A stretch of DNA of 64,000 nt from NCBI GenBank assembly GCA_934630735.1, contig CAKTWK010000003.1:33874-97873 (forward strand). The letters run 5' to 3'. The first letter of the stretch is position 1; each line of letters begins with the position of its first letter. The stretch comes from an uncultured Collinsella sp. GTDB taxonomy: Bacteria > Actinomycetota > Coriobacteriia > Coriobacteriales > Coriobacteriaceae. Both the position numbers and the translations under genes were made by a program. Below the pieces are notes generated by a model. The model worked only from the letters and a program-made list of their open reading frames with translations, had not been told where the DNA came from and ran no database searches. This document shows positions 62,116 to 64,000 of the stretch, one piece after another.

Positions 62116-63627
62116 ATGTCCCAGAAGTTGACTCGGGTGATTGTTACTACCGATATGGAAGTCGATGATATGAACTCGCTTGTTCATTTGGCTTTGTATC
62201 TTAACTTGCTTGATGTGCAGGCTGTGGTGTATACGGCTTCGCAGTATCACTTTCTTGGCGATGGCGTGCATACGCTTGGCGAGGTGAATCCGCATTGGCG
62301 GGCCAAGGGTGTGCGCTCCTATACCTGGGATATTGTGCCGCATGAGCCCGATCCGCTGGCTGGCGAGCTTCGCGAGTATCGGCCGTTTCCCGAGCATTGG
62401 ATTGAAAGTCTTTGGAGCAATGAGTATGCCCAGGCTTGGCCGCAGCTGCAGGCAAATGCGGCCGCTGCCGGTGAGCCGCCGTTTCCTACGCCGGCCCAGA
62501 TGATTGAGCGCACGTTTGTGGGAAATGTTGCCTTTGAGGGTGATGTGCGCGAGGAAACGCCCGGTTCGCGCGTCATTGCCAATGCCATCATGGATGACGA
62601 CCCCCGCACGCTGTGGCTGCTCAGCTGGGGCGGTATGAATACGATCGTTCGCGCCCTCATGAGTATTGCCGAGCGTTATCGCGCCACACCCGAATGGCCC
62701 GCCGTGCAGCAGCGGGTCTATCAGAAGGTGCGCGTGATGGGCGTTGCCGATGGTGTGGGGCAGGATAACTCGTGGCTCGACCATGGGCGCGAGCTCTTTC
62801 CCGAGCTCATCTTTTGGCGTACACCCTATATGTATGGCAACTATTTCGACGCCAAAACAGCTCAGCCCGATACGCTGCCGCTGTTTAAGGCTCCTTGGCC
62901 CGAGCAGAATCTCACGCAGGGCAACGGCCCCCTCATGGCACGCTATATGCTCTATGGCGATGGCAGGGTCTACGAAAACGAGCCCGAGCGCTTTCAGTTT
63001 GGCAAGCATGCCCGTCTGGATTGGGGCCTGGAAGGCATGCCCGCGGTGCAGTTTGAGCGCGGCGATTTTATGGCCGAAGGCGACAGCATGACCTATATTC
63101 CGCTGCTGCCGTTTGGCCTGCGCGGTATTGACGACCGCGACTTTGATACGCTGCTGGGCCGCATGTTTCTTGATGGACACCCCGATGCGAGCGTACCCGC
63201 CGGTTTTGCCGCCATCGGCACGCCCTCAGACGACAATCTCAATCCCTACCTGCGCGCCTATCAGGAAGACTTTGCCGCCCGCGCGCAATGGTGCGCCCAT
63301 GCGCCGGCAGCCTGCTCGCATCCGGCACATGTTGTCGAGGTCACGGCCGACCGCAACGCCGCAGCCGGCGAACGTGTCGACCTTACAGCGACCATCGTCG
63401 ACCCCGACGACAGGGGCTTCGATGCACATTGGGATGTGGCCGTAGACCCATCGAGCTATGCAGGCGCGCAGGATCTTTCGCTGTGGCAGGAATGCGCGTT
63501 GAGCACCGCTTTTATCGTGCCCGCCGACGCGCAGCCCGGCGACCGCTTCGTGCTCACCCTTACCGTGCAGACGCGCGCCGAACGCCCCTGCAGCCGCTAC
63601 GCTCAGGTTGCCGTGACCGTGGCGTAG
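62116..63627 (+). CDS. DUF1593 nucleoside-hydrolase-like protein
   Basis: 503 residues from the ATG after TTGGAG (MSQKLTRVIVTTDMEVDDMNSLVHLALYL). The DUF1593 domain (1-~330) has the IU-nucleoside-hydrolase-like metal site TTDMEVDD and LLSWGGMNTIVRAL; a C-terminal Ig-like domain (about 400-503) follows. The family occurs with cellulose- and plant-glycan degradation genes and may hydrolyse glycosides. No signal peptide. The first ~400 bases are lower in GC and T-ending-codon-rich compared with the rest, possibly from recombination. Confidence 0.85.
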   Translation: MSQKLTRVIVTTDMEVDDMNSLVHLALYLNLLDVQAVVYTASQYHFLGDGVHTLGEVNPHWRAKGVRSYTWDIVPHEPDPLAGELREYRPFPEHWIESLWSNEYAQAWPQLQANAAAAGEPPFPTPAQMIERTFVGNVAFEGDVREETPGSRVIANAIMDDDPRTLWLLSWGGMNTIVRALMSIAERYRATPEWPAVQQRVYQKVRVMGVADGVGQDNSWLDHGRELFPELIFWRTPYMYGNYFDAKTAQPDTLPLFKAPWPEQNLTQGNGPLMARYMLYGDGRVYENEPERFQFGKHARLDWGLEGMPAVQFERGDFMAEGDSMTYIPLLPFGLRGIDDRDFDTLLGRMFLDGHPDASVPAGFAAIGTPSDDNLNPYLRAYQEDFAARAQWCAHAPAACSHPAHVVEVTADRNAAAGERVDLTATIVDPDDRGFDAHWDVAVDPSSYAGAQDLSLWQECALSTAFIVPADAQPGDRFVLTLTVQTRAERPCSRYAQVAVTVA

Positions 63628-64000
63628 CAAGGGCAACGCCCACATTCGACAAAGAGTGTCCCCCAGGCGCCAAACGAGCGAGGATTTTTGGACGCCCAAA
63701 TGACGAGAGTGGATAATCTCCCACTTTGAGCCCACAAACGGGCCAAAAAAGGGAGATTATCCACTCTCATTCTGCGTCCCCAATGAGTGCTGATGGGCCC
63801 AAAAATCGAGCCGCATGTCCCAAAATCCGCTGACGGCAAGGAGTGTCCCCAAGTGCCGGCACAAAGGGAACGTCCCCAAGTGCCAACTCAAACAGTAGAT
63901 GTTTGATCTATTCCGTTAATTGAAAGGCTCTGTTAGACCAAGTTTGACACGATCGGCTGTTCGTCGAACCGGAAAATAATCGGGCTATCCCCGTCCATCG
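63628..64000. other. Intergenic repeats at the window edge
   Basis: No gene. It contains the second GAGAGTGGATAATCTCCC palindrome (63705-63768), a GGAGTGTCCCCAAGTGCCGGC / GGAACGTCCCC segment also seen near 41155-41200, and at 63929 a GGCTCTGTTAGACC start that may be an IS end. Confidence 0.5.
63705..63768. repeat. GAGAGTGGATAATCTCCC inverted repeat, copy 2
   Basis: A perfect 18-bp-arm palindrome; loop begins ACTTTGAGCCC as in copy 1 (49223-49286). Confidence 0.85.

Overview
The window looks like a chromosomal segment of a gut Coriobacteriia bacterium, most likely Collinsella. The evidence is the GC-rich coding sequence, the actinobacterial dnaK-grpE-dnaJ-hspR operon, LytTR regulation, LPxTG-like wall anchoring, anaerobic metabolism (ferredoxin, [NiFe]-hydrogenase maturation) and many glycoside-utilisation genes. 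The species name is inference. I saw no tRNA, rRNA, CRISPR array or prophage.

Layout. 0-7 kb: a membrane-anchored protein, clpB, and two small anchored proteins of unknown function. 7-14 kb: an aconitase-like hydratase and the heat-shock operon dnaK-grpE-dnaJ-hspR; clpB and dnaK share a near-identical 27-bp inverted repeat, the best candidate HspR operator. 14.5-19 kb: a 2[4Fe-4S] ferredoxin and the NAD biosynthesis operon nadA-nadB-nadC-niaR, whose promoter is embedded in a perfect 19-bp-arm palindrome, a probable NiaR operator. 19-28 kb: a 2071-residue wall-anchored surface protein, divergent from a LytTR/AgrC-like two-component pair. 28-35 kb: thioredoxin, nikR, and hypF-hypC-hypD-hypE. 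35-40 kb: a 1517-residue surface protein preceded by a cobalamin riboswitch and carrying an alpha/alpha-toroid region like that of intrinsic factor; I propose it captures corrinoids at the surface. 40-50 kb: HAD phosphatase, lipoprotein, PTS EIIA, GH1 6-phospho-beta-glucosidase with an AraC regulator, a rhamnosidase-like hydrolase with an RpiR regulator, and an XRE regulator. 50-55 kb: pyrE, and a magnesium-type P-ATPase with a possible leader peptide. 54-64 kb: a plant-glycoside locus (ROK kinase, DUF4038 apiosidase-like hydrolase, EIIBC, esterase, DUF1593 hydrolase) interrupted by a very GC-rich IS110 element next to the remnant of another hydrolase.

The most unusual feature is the intergenic DNA. 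At least seven families of short inverted repeats recur. One is a 160-260-bp element present three times, each copy starting 0-3 bases after the stop codon of a minus-strand gene (hspR, a lipoprotein gene, pyrE). Its helices differ between copies by compensatory changes, which points to selection on RNA or hairpin structure rather than on protein. The riboswitch-controlled toroid protein and the IS110 left-end non-coding region (candidate bridge RNA) are the other leads.
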